Part shown: positions 24,486-36,502 of the stretch, in pieces
Position numbering within the stretch: the first letter of the stretch is position 1
How the letters are laid out: each line of letters begins with the position of its first letter
Source: Amyloporia xantha
Taxonomy: Eukaryota; Basidiomycota; Agaricomycetes; Polyporales; Adustoporiaceae
NCBI GenBank assembly: GCA_036971615.1
Contig: JAYKKR010000008.1
Coordinates: 1,178,001-1,242,000, forward strand
Length of the DNA: 64,000 nucleotides
Direction of reading: 5' to 3'
Program-made: the position numbers and the translations under genes
The notes under the pieces: generated by a model
Seen by the model: the letters and a program-made list of their open reading frames with translations, nothing else
Told to the model about the DNA's origin: nothing
Database searches by the model: none

Positions 24486-26018
24486 TGTGAGGAACGCCGG
24501 GAGCGTGGTCGTGGTTAGGGGTCAAGACCGCTTTTTTGCTATATGACAAAACAAGAGTAAGAATGCAAAACGCGACGCGCTCGAACCTTATTTATTGTGC
24601 GCCACGCGTCGGCCCGTCCCGCTGTGGCCAGACACGTGACTCGACTAACGCCCGAGTCGGAGCAATGTTCGGTGGATAGTTCGTAACTCTATAGTTTCAT
24701 ATCGATTGAGTGTAGGACACCGAATATATTGGTTTCTATTTAGTGGCGTGCACTCTCTTCAACTTGTACAACATTGTGTGAATAACTCTGACACTTGTGT
24801 AGCAAAACACCGAAGTCAATCGTTTTAGGAGGACAACGCTATTTTGAAACTGATGATATGCTCCAGTCTGACCTCCGGTGGCCAATATGAATTCGAAGTT
24901 GTCAACTCCAAAATTGTATCGACCATTTCACAGTCACCTTTGCAGCGCTGTCATAGCATGGCGGCACATGGAATCTCGAAGGCAGCTCGCGAAATGAGTC
25001 AGTACATTATCTGCAGAACGTCTCAGCATCTGCAGTTACATAGAGGACCAGAAGGACATACCCATAGCGTCAAGGAGATGCTCTTTATAGGCGAAATTCC
25101 CATTGCTGACTGTGACTCGCGTAGCAAATATAAAATTAGTCGACTTGACGGATCAGACCATCGACCAAACGTCCGGACAGCGCATGACGGACGGAAATAT
25201 TAGCAGTTGCCCTGTAACGGTGAAACCATATAAAGTCCATTTCACTGGTCCCGGTTAACCTAGAAACGGAGGTGATGAATTCTGACATACCATCATGCAC
25301 AGCAAATCCCCGCGGGATCATAGCGATTGTACCCAGACATCCTGTAAGGGAAGCGTGATGGGACACCATCAACCACACTGCGTAGAAAATGAAGCAGACC
25401 ATCGAGCTAAGGGTGTACTTTCGTTCACTTCGCCGAAAGAGTCATTGAGCCATGCCCACCGCTTTTGTGAAGCTGCGCACAAGGCTTAGCAAGCGTAGGT
25501 CCGGTCTTGGAAATTGAGAAATTGAGATACCCAATATGTGCTGTCTCAGGATTGCATATGCGCTGTGACAGACCGATACGCGATGTCAGAATGCTGTTGA
25601 TGGCGCGATGCGCATCTATTAGTACCAAGGAAGACTCATATAGATGATGATAGACGGCCTACTTTCTGACCGAAACATAGATGATCATATAAATCTGGCA
25701 GCTCAAAGCTATGGCCGCCGCTGTTGCGGTGCTTCCTTACGTTCAGGTTGTCCAACCACCAGGGCCCCGAATGACATTCGATCAAACTGGACACGAGGCT
25801 ATTCAACTCCTGTCACTGGCGCTTCTGCGATTCAGATACACAGATCAAGATTGACTTTGATGCTCGTAAATACATGCATAAGGAATCGCTTCCTTGGAAA
25901 CCTTACAATACAACCAGCTGGTGGTACCTTCGCGTTTGAAAGGAAGCGGTCGAAAATAATCAGGAACGTATACAAGTGCGTGGTACACATACCACACTCC
26001 GGCGCTATAGTCTCGCAA
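24486..26018. other. 1.5-kb region without a supportable gene
   Basis: RAD16 promoter side followed by fragmentary open frames on both strands (24844-25203 plus; 25136-25402 and 25425-25628 minus). One minus-strand piece is hydrophobic (MVCFIFYAVWLMVSHHASL), but I could not join the pieces into a recognisable protein. They may be a decayed membrane-protein gene or chance. Confidence 0.35.
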
Positions 26019-26990
26019 TTACCAACCACCGGGTCCGAAACCGTCATCCATAAATCCCTGGTCCATGGAGCCGTCTTGGAAGCCTGTATGACCACAGATT
26101 AGGAGGATAAGACAGTCACTGCATGCGAACGCACCCTGGTCGAATCCTTCCATCTGTTCTCGCTCATCATGATGCTCAATGAGATCACCGATTACCAAAC
26201 CGCCCAGGAGAGCCGCACCACCTGACACACCAATGTCAGTTATGTATAAATTGCAGAGACAAAATTAGACCACATACCTGCCGCAACCGCAGTTCCCATG
26301 CCCATGTGGTGCTTCTTGGGCGGTGCAGCCTCAATTACTTCCACCGGGGGTGCCTGCATAGGAGCGCCTCCGCCGAAAAAGCCTGGACAGGACGTTCTTC
26401 AGCATGACTGCGACAGGTAACTAAGGTATCGACTCACCTCTCGACTCATCTGGTGGCGGCCCTCCATATCCGCTGTTGGGCCTGTAACCGACAGGGGGAG
26501 GGGAGTTATATGCCGGCCCGGGCCCATAACTATCGTCGTAGCGCTGGGGAGGCTGGTCCCAACTCTGCTGACCATATCCTCCTGGCCGTCCCGGGGGTGA
26601 ATAGGGATTCGGGCTATACCCCCGACTGCCATCAGGGGGTGGCGGACCTTGGGGTGGCGCGAAGCCAGATGGCCGATGTGGCCCGTCGGGATGCACCCAC
26701 GATGGGCGCGGAGGCTCTTCATTGGTGTTCACATAGTACCTGCATGACGGTGAACAAAACAGCTCTAGCAGATTCCTCCCGTGCTTCTACGACGACATAC
26801 CATGCTCTGTAGCTGCGAGAGAATATGTCAGTATGAATGTGCTTATAACCCCAAACGATCAATGGCCGCACTTGTTATCATACTGTTCGATCCAGCCTGG
26901 AGGGAGTGGCCGGGTGTCAGGATTGCGCGGAGGGGCACCCGGAGACGAGTAGCTTGGGCTATACGGTCTGTATGAAGGTGGTTGAGACAT
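26019..26990 (-). CDS. WW-domain protein with proline-rich region and glycine zipper
   Basis: Small adaptor-like protein. The WW domain is RPLPPGWIEQYDN + NYRAW + YYVNTNEEPPRPSW, assembled from three exons. The middle exon is 12 bases (26812-26801) and supplies the central aromatic cluster. WW domains bind proline-rich ligands. Next is a Pro/Gly/Tyr-rich stretch (GPPPPDGSRGYSPNPYSPPG), then a glycine-zipper hydrophobic segment (MGMGTAVAAGGAALLGGLVI) followed by GDLIEHHDE. The C-terminus is Asp/Gly-rich and ends FGPGGW at 26019. The protein could self-interact through WW and its own PPxY-like segments. The glycine-rich helix suggests membrane or oligomer packing. The start at 26990 gives MSQPPSYRPYSPSYSSPG. 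The biological role is unknown. Confidence 0.82.
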
Positions 26991-27675
26991 GAGATGGTAG
27001 GTAGATGATGGTTTGAATGATAGTGGATAAACACTCCGCTTGGGTTAACTGCTTTATATACACGCACACACTCGCGCTCGGCACAATCGTGGCGATGCAT
27101 CGCATCGCTCAATCCGGTGCGGTCACGACTGTCAGCTTTAGTAACCAAAGCACGCATAATTGTCGCCGCGAGAGGCGATACATGTCATGTACGCCTTGCC
27201 CAGCTATCTCGCAATAGTCAAGGTCCGACCCCAGCTTAGAGCACTTCAGAAAGCTCTGGAAACACCTCCATGGCCCAAGCATCCCAAAGCAGGTATTGCG
27301 AACATCCCCTATGTCATTGAGTGATACAGCTTTGTGTACCTGGCAGTGGATTCGCGATCGGATATCCAGGCTATCCAAGATGAACTATATATATGAGCCC
27401 AGGCCAGTGCGTCCGCACACGTTGTATTCATGTAAGTATACACTATACGTCACAGATAATCACTCTGGCATGATATCACTAGTCATTCGAGTAATATGTA
27501 TCGAAAAGAACATTACGCCAAGACGGACGAACGAAGTAGGTACCATAGTATGCATGAGCAGTCGAAAGACAGCACACTATAAGCAAAACACAGACCACAT
27601 ATGCCTCTGTGATCTAATTAAATTGGCCAACACATAACATACACGAAGATTTGGCGAAGATCCGTTGGATTGGAT
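26991..27675. other. Intergenic, WW gene promoter / HMG gene 3' side
   Basis: Between two genes transcribed leftwards. It is AT-rich around 27380-27640. No conserved frame or RNA gene seen. Confidence 0.5.
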
Positions 27676-28634
27676 TCAAGCTTTCGACGGCTTCGGCTTC
27701 TTCTCCTTCGCTGGCGTCTGCTCTGCCTTCGGCACGTTTGCATCCTCCTTCTTCGCTTTTTTCAGGGGAGGGACCGCTACATCCTCTTCCTCTTCAGAGC
27801 TGTCTTCATCAGATGAGGCAGCGTCAGAAGACGATTCCTCTGACGTCGAGGCGACAGCTGGCGTCGCGACAGGCTTCGGAGCTGCCTTGGGCGTGGGCTT
27901 CACAACGGTAGGTGTAACGGGCTATACTTCAGCGCATAAGCTCTCCCTTCGATGAAGTTCGAATGAAAGAACAGGCATACCACTGGGACAGCTGCGATAG
28001 CGCCATCAGGGGAACCACGAACGTCGTACGCTGCCTTCTCAGTTATCCATTGCTCCTTGGCGGCTTTCTGACGGGTTTCATACGCCTGAGAGACGACAAG
28101 ATGAGCGTTCACCACTTCTACAGAACATGACGATGTTTACCTCTTTCTTCTCTTTCGGCATCTCCGACCAAAGCTTTGCGATCATTGTTAACAGCTCGTT
28201 GTTCGACTTGGTCGGGTGTTCCTGCTTCAGCTGTTGACGAACATCGTTCTGGAAGATGAGATACGAGGAAGCCGGCCGCTTTGGTGCGTTGGGATCTCTT
28301 TGTTTTCTCTTCCTCTTGCCATCCCCGTCGTCCGCAACGGCAGCCTTTCTCTTCCTCCCAGGCGTCGCTGCTACAGGAGCGGCAGGCACCTGGAACTGGC
28401 CCATGTTTTGTATACCTGCGCCGTAGGGCACATGAGAGATGAGCTGTGCAAATTGCTCGGCCACAGCAGCGGCACTGCGCATTTGCTCGGCTACATTGCC
28501 CAAACTGCCCATGAGCTACCACGCGACAACAAAGAAAGACCATCGTCAAGAAAAATATACAGTGCCATCGATGACGGACGTACCTGCATTTTTGCATATT
28601 CGAACTGGGCAATGCCCTCAGGAACATTGGACAT
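27676..28634 (-). CDS. HMG-box DNA-binding protein
   Basis: Nuclear protein with a single HMG box. The start at 28634 gives MSNVPEGIAQFEYAKMQ, then a leader with alternating hydrophobic residues. A basic patch GRKRKAAVADDGDGKRKRKQ serves as a likely nuclear signal. The box starts RDPNAPKRPASSYLIFQNDV, continues NELLTMIAKLWSEMPKEKKE, crosses an intron and ends AYETRQKAAKEQWITEKAAY. The tail alternates acidic-serine (EESSSDAASSDEDSSEEEED) and lysine-rich runs. This resembles the HMGB/Nhp6-like architectural group more than the mating-type SOX/MATA group, because of the NAPKRP start. Target sequences cannot be inferred. It is divergent from the PNUTS-like gene. Confidence 0.88.
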
Positions 28635-29295
28635 GGTTGCTGAACAAAGAGGAAGGGATGATCTTTGAACGCGCCGGACGCGTCGCGTCTTGGAACGCGA
28701 TTGCTTACAAGGGCCGAAGGGGGTAAGAAAATTGGTGAAAGGATGTTGATGGGGCAGTAGTCATGTTCTAAGCGTTGTTTGTGTTTGGTTGAATTGTTAT
28801 TTGTAGCATTACAAACACACTCAAGCACTCTTACTTACTAGCCCCTTTCAAGCCGATGTTCACGTGAACGCTTATGCATGTGACTAATGACGGAAGACAT
28901 ATTATTCTTCGCTGCTTCGCCTTATTTCTCTCATCGCCTACTAGTGTGGGGGTGTTGACGGACACGGCGTAGGAAAGACAGCAGTCGGTGTAAAAGCAAT
29001 GACCATGGGCTGTGCAACTTGGCTGAGAATTTTAGCGTGAGAAAAGATGACCAGAAAGGCAAGCGCTATATGAGGCAGGGGCTGTAAGCGGAGAGTGAAT
29101 GGACGGCATCGAGCCTAACCTCTGACCATCATCACGAACGGTGAACACGGCGACGAACTGGCAAGGTGATAACTGTCGAGGGCAGTCAACGACGCCGTTT
29201 CCTTGTATCCTTCCGCATCTCGTTGGCAGAAGAATAAGCTCATTTAGTGTTGCTGTAACCGCTGAGAACGCGAGTGCAAAAAAGTGTCGCTACAG
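28635..29295. other. Divergent promoter, HMG box / PNUTS-like gene
   Basis: Shared upstream region. A CGCTACAG acceptor ends immediately before the PNUTS ATG at 29296, so that gene probably has a 5' UTR intron; its donor may be the GGTGATAA near 29165. Nothing else recognised. Confidence 0.45.
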
Positions 29296-32200
29296 ATGGG
29301 ATACACGAATGCGCCGTGGCTGCAGCAACCACAAATAGGCGATTTGCAGCCCGCTGTCCCGGATGGTCAGCATGTTGCGAACGATGACTGGAAGGATCCA
29401 TCCACCAGCATCCAAGCAGCATCGGGTACTGCGCCCGCTGTTCACCAAGGTCTCGATTTAAACGATTTTGGGCTGGGCGACCTCTCAGGTGGTGAGCACG
29501 TTCTTCGCGCCCCCGAATAAGCGCCGACAGTGGGCCCTCCTGCAATAGTTGAACTCATTGGCTATTTTTTGCAGTTCCATCGTCGTCTTCCAGTTCTGTA
29601 TCAACACCATCCGCTTCGTACTTTACCACATTCCCTCAGCATAATTTCTACCTTCCTTCAGCTCCAGGTCCCTACAACGCGGTCCCGTACGGCACTTCGC
29701 AATGGTCGAACGCTACCCCTCAGCTCCCTTTGTCAAGTTATTCCTCTCTGAATGGCGCCACCAGCTCGACCAGTGTCTCTTCTCCAACGCAACAGCAATC
29801 TATGTCAACGACCTCGCAGTCGATGATGATTGAGTAGGCACATCAGGTTCATGTAGTGGAATGCTTCCTCACGTCGCACTTCCAGCCCCGCATTGACCAC
29901 AATGAATGGCTCAGCATCGCCTTCTTTGCAGCAGTACCAGCACTCACCTCCTCCATTTCTTTCATCGCATCCACAACAGCGTTCGCAATATCAATATCAG
30001 CATCAAACACATCATCAACCTACATTATCTATTAACCCTGCTTACGTTCAAGGCACTACTTCGCATTATTCGCAATCTCCCATTCAGCATCCACCACCTC
30101 AGCAACAGGCGCAACAGCAACAGCAACCGCCACAGCACCAACCACAATCGCAAGGCAGTCTGGCACCATATGTTCTTCATACATCGATGAACCCATTAAC
30201 GGCTTCTCTTCCCCCCTCCTCGTTCTATGGAACAACCATGTCAAGTTTCAAACCTCCCACACCTTCACCGGAACAACGCAAGGCGACGTTCCTCGCTGCC
30301 ATCAAGCCTCTTCTGACGCCAACGTCATTCACGGGTGCTGGCGCCGTTTTGCAGTTGGTAGGGCACATAGAAGACTATGGGACGTTGGAGGTGGATCCAC
30401 AGACACGAATGGACATTTTGACGAAGATGAGGGATAACGCTGGTAATCACTACTTTCGTGCCTGGGTAGAGAACGAAGGTGCGATGGAGGTCACACGAGA
30501 ATGGTTGAAGTCGGCATATGCGTCTAAGGGCGATAGTCCGCTAGTAGAGACGATTATGCCATTGTTGCATGTGAGTACACGATTGGTAGTTTCCGCACAT
30601 GTACTGACAACACATATTTCCCGGTACGTTGCTATCCGACTTATGCAGATCATCGATCGGTTACCGCTCACTCTTGAAAGTTTGAAATCGTCAAAGCTAG
30701 GTAAAATCATCGTGAAGCTCGTCAAGGAACCTCCTGCTCCTGGTGAGTTATTTCCCCAATCTACGACCATCTCTGGTTTCTTTCCGCGATCGATCACGAG
30801 CGAAAGCTCGTTGGCTAGAGTGGCCCTTGGATCATCTCGCGATGATGTTACGGCGTGTCTAGCAACCGTCTGCTCGGTATGGCCATGCACACGTCATGCC
30901 ATCTGCTCTGCACGCTGGCCTGCCATGACTTCGTTTAGTACATCTGTGGCGTGACGCGAGTAATTCAGGCATAGTCTACCCGATTGTTGAAGTCGTCTTC
31001 AACGCTTTCAAAATATGAAATTAAATACATGTAGCTAACTTGTGCAATTCTGGCTTTTCTCCGTTGCATGATATAATAGCGATCAAGGATATGGCATCCA
31101 ATCTAGAACGTAAATGGCGACAATTGCTCGTTGCTAGTCAGGAGGATTCAAAACGAATGGACGTGGATTCCGATGGTGTGTTGCGCCTGCATCTCGTAAA
31201 AGTGCCAACGTCTGATGAGCTCTCTAGATCCGAAAGGGAAAAAGCGCAAAGCAGATCCCCCGTCGTCCAAGGTGGTTCCTCCTGCAAAAAGGCCTACTGT
31301 GTCTACTGCAGGAACATCCACAAAGACGGTCACAGTCAAGAAGGAGGTCAAGACAGTAGTGAGGGAGGTCAAGGACGCGAAATCCGATACGTCGTTCTTC
31401 TCAGCGCCAAAACCAAAGCCTAAGCTGCCGAGTTTCAAGAAGGCACCCCCTGCAGCAGTCAAAAAAGAGCCGGACTCGAATGTTGCTCAGCCATCGTCTA
31501 TCAATCCGTTCGAGGAGGCTTTGAAATCTATGGCTAAATCTCGCAAAGATTCACCTGCGACGTCGACGCCGCCACCAGCATCTGTTTCTTCTGCTCCTCT
31601 TGCATCGACCAGTCTCACGGTTCCCGGCAAGCAGAAGAAGACAGTCACGTGGGCCCCCGAGGGTAAACTTGAGATGGTCAAGCTCATTGAGCGGGCGGTA
31701 TACGACGATGATCCTGCGGATGTCAGCTTAATTTCTCTCGTATTCTCATATATACTGTACATTAATTACACATCGTCTATGTTTGTACACAGGGTACTCT
31801 GTCGACACACAATATTCGCGATCTTGACCGAGACGAAGGGGCTGCATTGCATGCCCATCTCTTCGAGGAGCAGATTGAATGGTCAGATCCAATTCGTAAG
31901 CAACCTTCCGAAATAGTCTATGATATCGTATTGAATGGAAATCCTATTCTACAGCTATCGAGATGCCTACGGATCTTGATGTCCCCGTACGAGGAGAGGA
32001 AAGTCAGGAGAAGGTCACTCAAGAAGAGCGGGAGCAAAGTGCCCTGGTCGCCCTCTACATATCGGCAGCACAAGTCCCAGAAAGCCCAGCTGAACCGCCA
32101 GTGCAGATTCCAGAAGAACAGGTTGATGAGGGCGTCAGGGTGATGCTGACGGGTCCCGACGTTGATGCTGTTTTCTGGAGTGGCGGCGTACCGGCCGCGG

Positions 32201-32788
32201 TCGAGCCTCCCAAACACTCTGTAGCCGAGCTGGTAGGCCAGCTTGCGGCGAGTACGACGGCGGATTTCCCGATGGCGAGTACGTCGCAGGAGATCCAGCA
32301 GCAGCAGATGGATTACAAATCTTTCGGACTCGATGCGACTGTTATGCAAGGGTTACCGAGCTTTGCGAATCTAAACCCTGAACAAGTACAGCAGCTCGTG
32401 CAGGCACTGAGTCAGGGCGGAATGTTCCCGTCGCAGACCCCCGGACAGTCGGCATCAGGCAGTGATTGGAATTCCAATTCCGCCCAATATGCCGAGTATG
32501 AACGAGGAAGCTACTACGAGGAGGCAGGGCGTGACCGTCGGTGGTCGGAAGACGGCTGGAGTGAGCGAGGTAGCAGTCGTGGTCGTTATCGCGGCGGTCG
32601 CGGGAGGGGCCGCGGCGAGGGCTTTAGAAGTAATAAACGAAAACCATGCAGTTTCTTTGCAGCAGGAAGGCGAGCATCGAATTTCCGGTGAAATCCAAAA
32701 GAGGAAAACTGATAACAATCCCTCGCTTCTCCCTTGCAGATGCAGATATGGAGACCAATGCGATTTCAGCCATGAACCCGTTTACTAA
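29296..32788 (+). CDS. PNUTS/Ppn1-like protein phosphatase 1 nuclear targeting subunit
   Basis: Scaffold expected to recruit PP1 to the transcription and 3'-end machinery, as human PPP1R10/PNUTS and fission yeast Ppn1 do. Four elements appear in order. First is a Ser/Gln-rich N-terminus (glutamines near 30100). Second is a TFIIS-N-like helical domain (YFRAWVENEGAMEVTREWLK; RLPLTLESLKSSKLGKIIVK). Third is a PP1-docking motif K-K-T-V-T-W (codons at 31635-31652), the same TVTW as in animal PNUTS. Fourth is an RGG-like tail (RGSSRGRYRGGRGRGRGE) and a terminal CCCH finger. The finger C-x7-C-x5-C-x3-H forms only if the last intron is GC-AG (32670-32739), giving PCSFFAAG-RCRYGDQCDFSH. The stop is at 32788. 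The set of domains makes the assignment strong although most of the protein is low complexity. Confidence 0.87.
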
Positions 32789-33225
32789 CTTCATGTACCA
32801 TGTAATGCCACGGTTTCTTCATTCATTCGTACGGCGAGCGTTCACCATGTATGGCGTTCTGAGTCACTCGTCTGTATTACGGCGCTACGGGACCAGATCC
32901 GGGACGGTGCCGACTAATACGTACCATGTCCCCGGAGACTTCTTCCTGATATCAACATTGCCGTTCATCTTCCCAGCGCATTCGCAACATCGCAACATCA
33001 CACCAACGCGACGACGACACGATAAGTGATTAGTATACAGGACAGCCCCAGATAAATAGAACACTGAGACAACACCGTGACCTCTGAAGCGAACGGCGAC
33101 CTAGAGCTGACAACAATACTACTAGAATACAGGATATCTATGTGATGAGTAGAGTATCGACGGGACCGTTGATGCAAACCGATAGCAAAAATAAAAAAGA
33201 ATACACAAACGAGTTACAACACTAC
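32789..33225. other. Convergent 3' region, PNUTS / LDB
   Basis: Downstream sequence of two convergent genes, AT-rich near 33180-33215. No gene seen. Confidence 0.5.
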
Positions 33226-36200
33226 CTAGCCACCCTGAGTCCGCCCTCGTTTTCGAGTCGTCCGTTTTCCCGGCCCCTGCTCGGCATTCGCGACTATTGG
33301 TGACCCATCCTCGGTCCTGTGTGGAGCCTTCCGCTTCAGCGTGGCATTCGCCATATGCGGCGTCGTATTTGACCCTCCCGGCGTCGCCGCGGCAGCTGGC
33401 GTTGACGCCGATGCCGACGGTGTTGAACCTGAGGCCTGAGACGAGGACGGCGCAGGGACCTTGCCTTGCTTCGTCGATCCATCTGCGGCTGGAGGGGGAT
33501 TTTGAGGCGTTGACGGTGTAGGCGTCTGAGCGATGGACAATGATGTCGACGCGTTTTGATACAGCGAGCCGGGAGACGTCTGCGCATTCATGCCGTCGAG
33601 CACGCTGCTACCTGGGCCCTTCTCCTTGCCCTGCACACCACCGCTCAGCTTCTGCTGCTGCTGCCGTATCTGTTGCGCAAGCTGCGCCAACGCATCTGTG
33701 GGAGACGTCAGTCTTCTGGCATCCGGACCTGTCGGGAGGAACGTACCCATGGGCCCCAGCTTCTTCACGTTCGAGAATTCGATGAGCTCGGACATTTGCG
33801 ACACGCTCTCTGCCAGCTGCAAGGAGAAATCAACTCCTGACCTCGTCTGATGCTTGAGAGCTTGGGAGCCTACCTCCAGACACCGCATCGTCGCCTGTGG
33901 AACCCCAAACGCATTGATCGGCTCGCTGGGAAGGGACGCTCGCCCAATAATCGTCCTCCCGTCATCATGCCTCCTATCGTCATCGTCCCGCCTCGTCGGG
34001 TTGCCCATCTGAGTCAGCGATGTCTGTGCTTGCGACTCTTCGGCCGGCATGCCCACGATCGAGTCGACATGGATCAGCTTATCGTGCGACGTCGCGTCGA
34101 ACGCCAGGCTCTCGATGCGCAAAGCATAGCCAGCACTCGGCGGCCCGCCCACCGGCGATGGTTGCGGTACAGCGACGAGATGTGCGGTGAGAGGGCCGTT
34201 CAGGGTGACCGTGTATCCCGTAGTATACCTGAACGTCCAGATGGCATGCGCGCACTCCACGCTACCGCGGATCGGCCATGGCGTCGATGAGACCTTCTCG
34301 CGCGCCCCGTCGAGGCCGATCGACATCGACTTCACGCCCGACTGCGTCGTCACCAGAAAGAATCGCGGGAGGATCGGCGTACCGATCTCTGTGGGAAACG
34401 GAGTGATGATAGCAAGGTTATCTGACAGCCGAAGGTATCAAGATGTATGCAACACTAACCGAAGGGCTTGGCCTCCTGCTTCTGACTGTCCTTCCAAAGT
34501 GTGAATTTCATCGTCGCGCCCTTGGCAAAGTAGTCATCGACAACACTCTCCCAATGTGCGAGCGGTTTCTGTAGACAATATCCAAGAAGAGCGTGAGCAA
34601 TTAGGCGAGAATGCGAACGATCTGACTGACATCTCGCGCATCCAACTGGAGCGTTCCGCTCAGTTGCAAGAGCCGTGTTATCGCTTGACCCAGTCCGATC
34701 ATGAATATCGGTTGTCTAAAAATCGGTCAAAAACAGCATATATGCCACACGGAAGAAACGACTGACATAGGCCGTGGCGGCATGGGAGCGGAAAGCTGTG
34801 GTGGCAAGTCGGCATGCGGGGGATGCTGAGGATGTGGGGGGTGCTGGGAATGCGCGGAATGCTGAGGCGGTGGTGGCCCGTCTGGCTGGTTTGGCGCAGG
34901 GACCGGGCGGGACGCATTCGACGCCGAGGACGCTGGAGGGGGCGGACCCGGCGGCTGCGGCTGCCTCGGCGCGATCTGAATAGGGTGCCCAGACGCGGTC
35001 TGGGGCTGCGGAGGCGGCGGCCCCTGTTGAGGCGGCCCCGCCAACGGCCCCGGTCCGGCGCCTGATATCCTAGGGTTCATGACGACAGGGAGCCGCTGCT
35101 GCGGCACGCGCGGTGTGCGGGACGCCCCAGCCTGCTGTGGGGACTGCCGTTGCTGGCCCTGCTGCGACTGCGGTCTCTGCGTCTGCCCCATGTGCTCGCC
35201 CATCGGATCCGGCGCGCGTGGCGACTGGCGCGGGGGCATGTTCTGTGGTGGGGGAAAGGGTGCGTGCGACGCGTTGTGGGAGGGCGGGCGCGCAGGGACG
35301 CCCTGTTGTGGCTGCGATAGGCCGTAATTGCCAAAGTCCTCGTTCGCGGTACTCATGCGTTCGAAGACCTGTGCGGGGGTCGACATGAGGCCCGGGCGCG
35401 AGCTGGAACCGGGCACGTTCATCTGCGCGCCGCCGGGGTTCTGCCCGAGCTCACCGTCCTGCATCGGCGGCGTCGACGAGTGCGCGAAAGGAAATTGATG
35501 GTTATTCTGCGTTAAGCGCGGGACCTGCGACGGTAATGATTGGTTCTGATATGGCATGAACATTGTGTTGTCCTGCTGTAGGGGAGGGTGATTAGATGGT
35601 GGCATATTGGGCCCGAGGTTCGCGGGTGTGTGTGTCTGGGGGTGCGTGCCCACGTGTGGCGACGAGCCCAGTGGTGGCTGCTGATTATGATGTGGCAGAG
35701 AAATCGGGTTGGGAAACGCGTTGTGGTGGTGCATCGGGGGCTGCATGCCTCCCGGATGCGACGGCGCGAGCGACGTAGGCTGGCTCGAATTGCCCATGAC
35801 CTGTGCCTGGGCGGACGGCGTCCGATTCGCATGTGGCGGCAGCGCGCTGTCCACGCCCACCCCGAGATGCTGCTGGCGATTGAGCCCCATCGACATGTCG
35901 GGCGGCATCTGCTGCATCAGGTGTTGCGGGTGTTGCTGGCGCATCCCATTCAGCGGGTGCGAAGGATGGTGCACCTGCCTTATCGGTCCAGGCATGCTCT
36001 GCCCCGCGTTCATGCCCATGCCACCCATGCCACCCATCCCGCCCACCGGCATTCCCTGCGAGAACCCGCCCATGTGCCCTCCCCCGGGACCCTGGTTGTG
36101 ATTAAGCGCCGAGGGCTGCGAGGGCACCCGGCGGATGGGCTGTATCCCGTTCGTGAACGGCACTTGGAGATGATTGTGGCCGAGTCCATTCACGAGGGGT

Positions 36201-36502
36201 GGCCCCGCGCCACGCACAGGATTGAGCCCCTGCTGCGACGGATTTCCGATAAATTGGTGGCGGTTGACGTTGTTGGACTGGACGAGATTGATCGAGTAGT
36301 TGGCCTGGTTGGCGTTGGGCAATCCCATGCCTGTGTTGGCGTTCTGCCCGTTTTGGAGGAGCGCGGCTGGCGATGGCTGGCCCTGGGATGGCTGGCCGTG
36401 GTGCTGTTGTGGCTGCTGCTGCATGAAATGGGGAGGGTTCACGCCCAGCATCGGTTGGATCTGCGAAATGCCCTGTCGAAGCATGTCGGAGTGTGCGTTC
36501 AT
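33226..36502 (-). CDS. LIM-domain-binding (LDB/SEUSS-type) transcription cofactor
   Basis: Large Gln/Pro/Met/Gly-rich N-terminus (for example GGMGGMGGMGMNAGQS), then the LDB dimerisation domain, as in animal LDB1, plant SEUSS and fungal Adn-type regulators. The domain runs QPIFMIGLGQAITRLLQLSG, KPLAHWESVVDDYFAKGATM, KFTLWKDSQKQEAKPFEIG, PILPRFFLVTTQSGVKSMSI, AIWTFRYTTGYTVTLNGPLT and INAFGVPQATMRCLE. The C-terminus is Ser/Pro/Ala-rich and ends basic, RKRGRTQGG, at 33226. The start at 36502 (MNAHSDMLRQGISQIQPML) directly follows a CTCAG acceptor, implying a 5' UTR intron. A 57-base, stop-free segment (33873-33817) has perfect GTAGGC...TTGCAG ends; the paralogue at 39.5 kb is spliced at the same place. 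It is predicted to bridge DNA-bound partners as a nuclear homodimer. Confidence 0.88.

Noticed and set aside
25136..25628. Possible membrane-protein gene (basidiomycete multi-pass type) on the minus strand.
   Set aside because: Only one hydrophobic fragment is convincing; I could not find a start, consistent introns or a family motif.
27676..28634. HMG-box gene as a mating-type transcription factor.
   Set aside because: The box has the NAPKRP HMGB-like form, with long acidic and lysine tails, and no pheromone, receptor or homeodomain gene is nearby.
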